DNA from: Pseudomonas sp. C1C7 | Lineage (GTDB): Bacteria > Pseudomonadota > Gammaproteobacteria > Pseudomonadales > Pseudomonadaceae | Direction of reading: 5' to 3' | NCBI RefSeq assembly: GCF_013359595.1 | Contig: NZ_JABFMP010000012.1 | Location: 1 to 64,000, forward strand | Length of the DNA: 64,000 nt | Part shown: in pieces, positions 63,182 to 64,000 of the stretch | Layout of the letters: each line of letters begins with the position of its first letter | Position numbering within the stretch: position 1 is the first letter of the stretch | Notes under the pieces: model-generated | What the model was told of the DNA's origin: nothing | The model's input: the letters and a program-made list of their open reading frames with translations, nothing else | The model's database searches: none | Made by a program: the position numbers and the translations under genes

Positions 63182-63904
63182 ATGACTACCGGTTCTGCCA
63201 GCCCTGCGCCCGCATCGGAGAACTCCCAACTCTCCGCCCACTTCGGCGGGCCGGCCTTGTTGTTCGGTGCGTACTTGTTTTTCTATTCGTGGCTGCATCT
63301 GTTCTATTACTTCAAGACCTTCGGCATACCGCTGGTTTCGCTGGATATCTCACTGTATTTCTATCTCGCCTTCGCCTGGACCGTGGCGAAGCAGTTCGGT
63401 GTCCAGGCCCTGGCGGGGCTGGGCATCGGCGCAATCCTTTATGTGGCACTCAATGGCGGGTGGTCTTGCGACAACCGGCATTTTCCCTACTTCCTGCACA
63501 GAGCCCTGTTCGCGATTTTCCTGATCATCGGCCTGTGGTGTACGTCGGTTGTGGCCGAACATTACGGCACGCTCCAGGCGCAACAAGTGCGGGACGGTGG
63601 AGTGCTGCGCCCGATCCGCTTGCACTTCGATGAAAAGCACATCAATGACTTTCCGCCTGAACTGATGGCGGCGACAACCAGCAAGGACGGTGGTGTGAAA
63701 GAGGCGGTACTGCTGATCGAAACGAAGGAGATCTATTACGTGCTGGTGCAGAAGGTGCTGATGAAAACCGATAAACAGGAGCAGCGTTACGACTCCTTCG
63801 GTACGGTGTATCAAGTGCCGAAGAAGCAGGTGACCTACGCTCAAATCGATGTGCCCAACATGTCGCGCAAGAGCGACACGTGGTCTTTGGAGCAATTCAA
63901 ATAA
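63182..63904 (+). CDS. Hypothetical membrane protein
   Basis: A 240-residue protein with about four hydrophobic segments in the first 130 residues (including LLFGAYLFFYSWLHLFYYFK, VSLDISLYFYLAFAWTVAKQ and ALFAIFLIIGLWCTSVVAEH). A soluble C-terminal domain of about 110 residues follows (RPIRLHFDEKHINDFPPELM, then KEAVLLIETKEIYYVLVQKV). I do not recognise a family. A GGAGG ribosome-binding site lies 9 bp before the ATG. The next gene starts 36 bp downstream and may be co-transcribed. Confidence 0.8.
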   Translation: MTTGSASPAPASENSQLSAHFGGPALLFGAYLFFYSWLHLFYYFKTFGIPLVSLDISLYFYLAFAWTVAKQFGVQALAGLGIGAILYVALNGGWSCDNRHFPYFLHRALFAIFLIIGLWCTSVVAEHYGTLQAQQVRDGGVLRPIRLHFDEKHINDFPPELMAATTSKDGGVKEAVLLIETKEIYYVLVQKVLMKTDKQEQRYDSFGTVYQVPKKQVTYAQIDVPNMSRKSDTWSLEQFK

Positions 63905-63940
63905 GGGTCCGCAGTGGATCGGACCGATGGCAGGTGCGCT

Positions 63941-64000
63941 ATGACCAGATCCCTGATTGCTTTGGCACTCTTGACGGGTGTCGGCGCAGCGCAAGGCGAA
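63941..64000 (+). CDS. Start of a secreted protein (truncated by window end)
   Basis: Only 20 codons are visible, reading MTRSLIALALLTGVGAAQGE, a typical signal peptide with a cleavage site near AQG. The rest lies outside the window, so no function can be given. Confidence 0.6.
   Translation, partial: MTRSLIALALLTGVGAAQGE

Noticed and set aside
1..64000. CRISPR array, prophage or complete insertion sequence
   Set aside because: The repeats seen are dispersed REP palindromes, not regularly spaced direct repeats; no transposase, integrase or phage structural gene was found.

Overview
The window is a stretch of Pseudomonas chromosome, most likely from the fluorescens group. It is GC-rich and dense with typical Pseudomonas genes (cyanase locus, SpuC-like aminotransferase, HSI-II-type secretion cluster). 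REP/REPIN-type palindromes of the kind common in that group, with cores such as GGAGCGAGGCTTGCCCGCG, sit in many intergenic gaps. The species is inferred from gene content only; no rRNA or tRNA gene is visible.

Layout. 1-3.4 kb: a glutamylpolyamine pair (puuA, puuB). 3.4-12 kb: a chromate transporter, then a molybdenum-cofactor and molybdoenzyme locus. That locus holds relics of moaC, moaD and moaE, a LysR regulator, moaB, a broken moeA, a bestrophin-type channel, moaA and an FdhF/YdeP-like molybdopterin oxidoreductase. Its two divergent promoter regions share the same set of operator-like sequences, which suggests one LysR-controlled regulon. 12-20 kb: a CAP-domain protein, a SleB-type hydrolase, a three-gene lipid-linked sugar transfer operon, DoxX, a soluble chemoreceptor and an unusual ProA-like dehydrogenase. 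20-26.5 kb: the cyanate locus (cynS, cynT, cynR), a hypothetical protein, a GNAT acetyltransferase, topB and a DUF427 protein.

27.3-48 kb: a co-oriented type VI secretion cluster in the order tssA-B-C-E-PAAR-F-G-H, sigma-54 activator, small lipoprotein, fha, tssJ-K-L-M, phosphatase, kinase. This is the gene order I recall for P. aeruginosa HSI-II, with a PAAR gene inserted after tssE. Hcp and VgrG are not in the window. An AT-rich 0.7-kb leader with hairpins precedes tssA.

48-64 kb: an MFS transporter with a large soluble insertion, a GMC oxidoreductase with a divergent LysR, an AlkD-type HEAT-repeat protein, a Kef-type antiporter, a LuxR regulator-aminotransferase-amine permease set, a LysR next to a periplasmic binding protein and an MFS carrier, a hypothetical membrane protein, and the first 20 codons of a secreted protein at the right edge.

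The two parts most worth following up are the molybdenum-cofactor locus, with paired operators and partly decayed cofactor genes, and the lipid-linked sugar operon. No CRISPR array, prophage or complete insertion sequence was seen.
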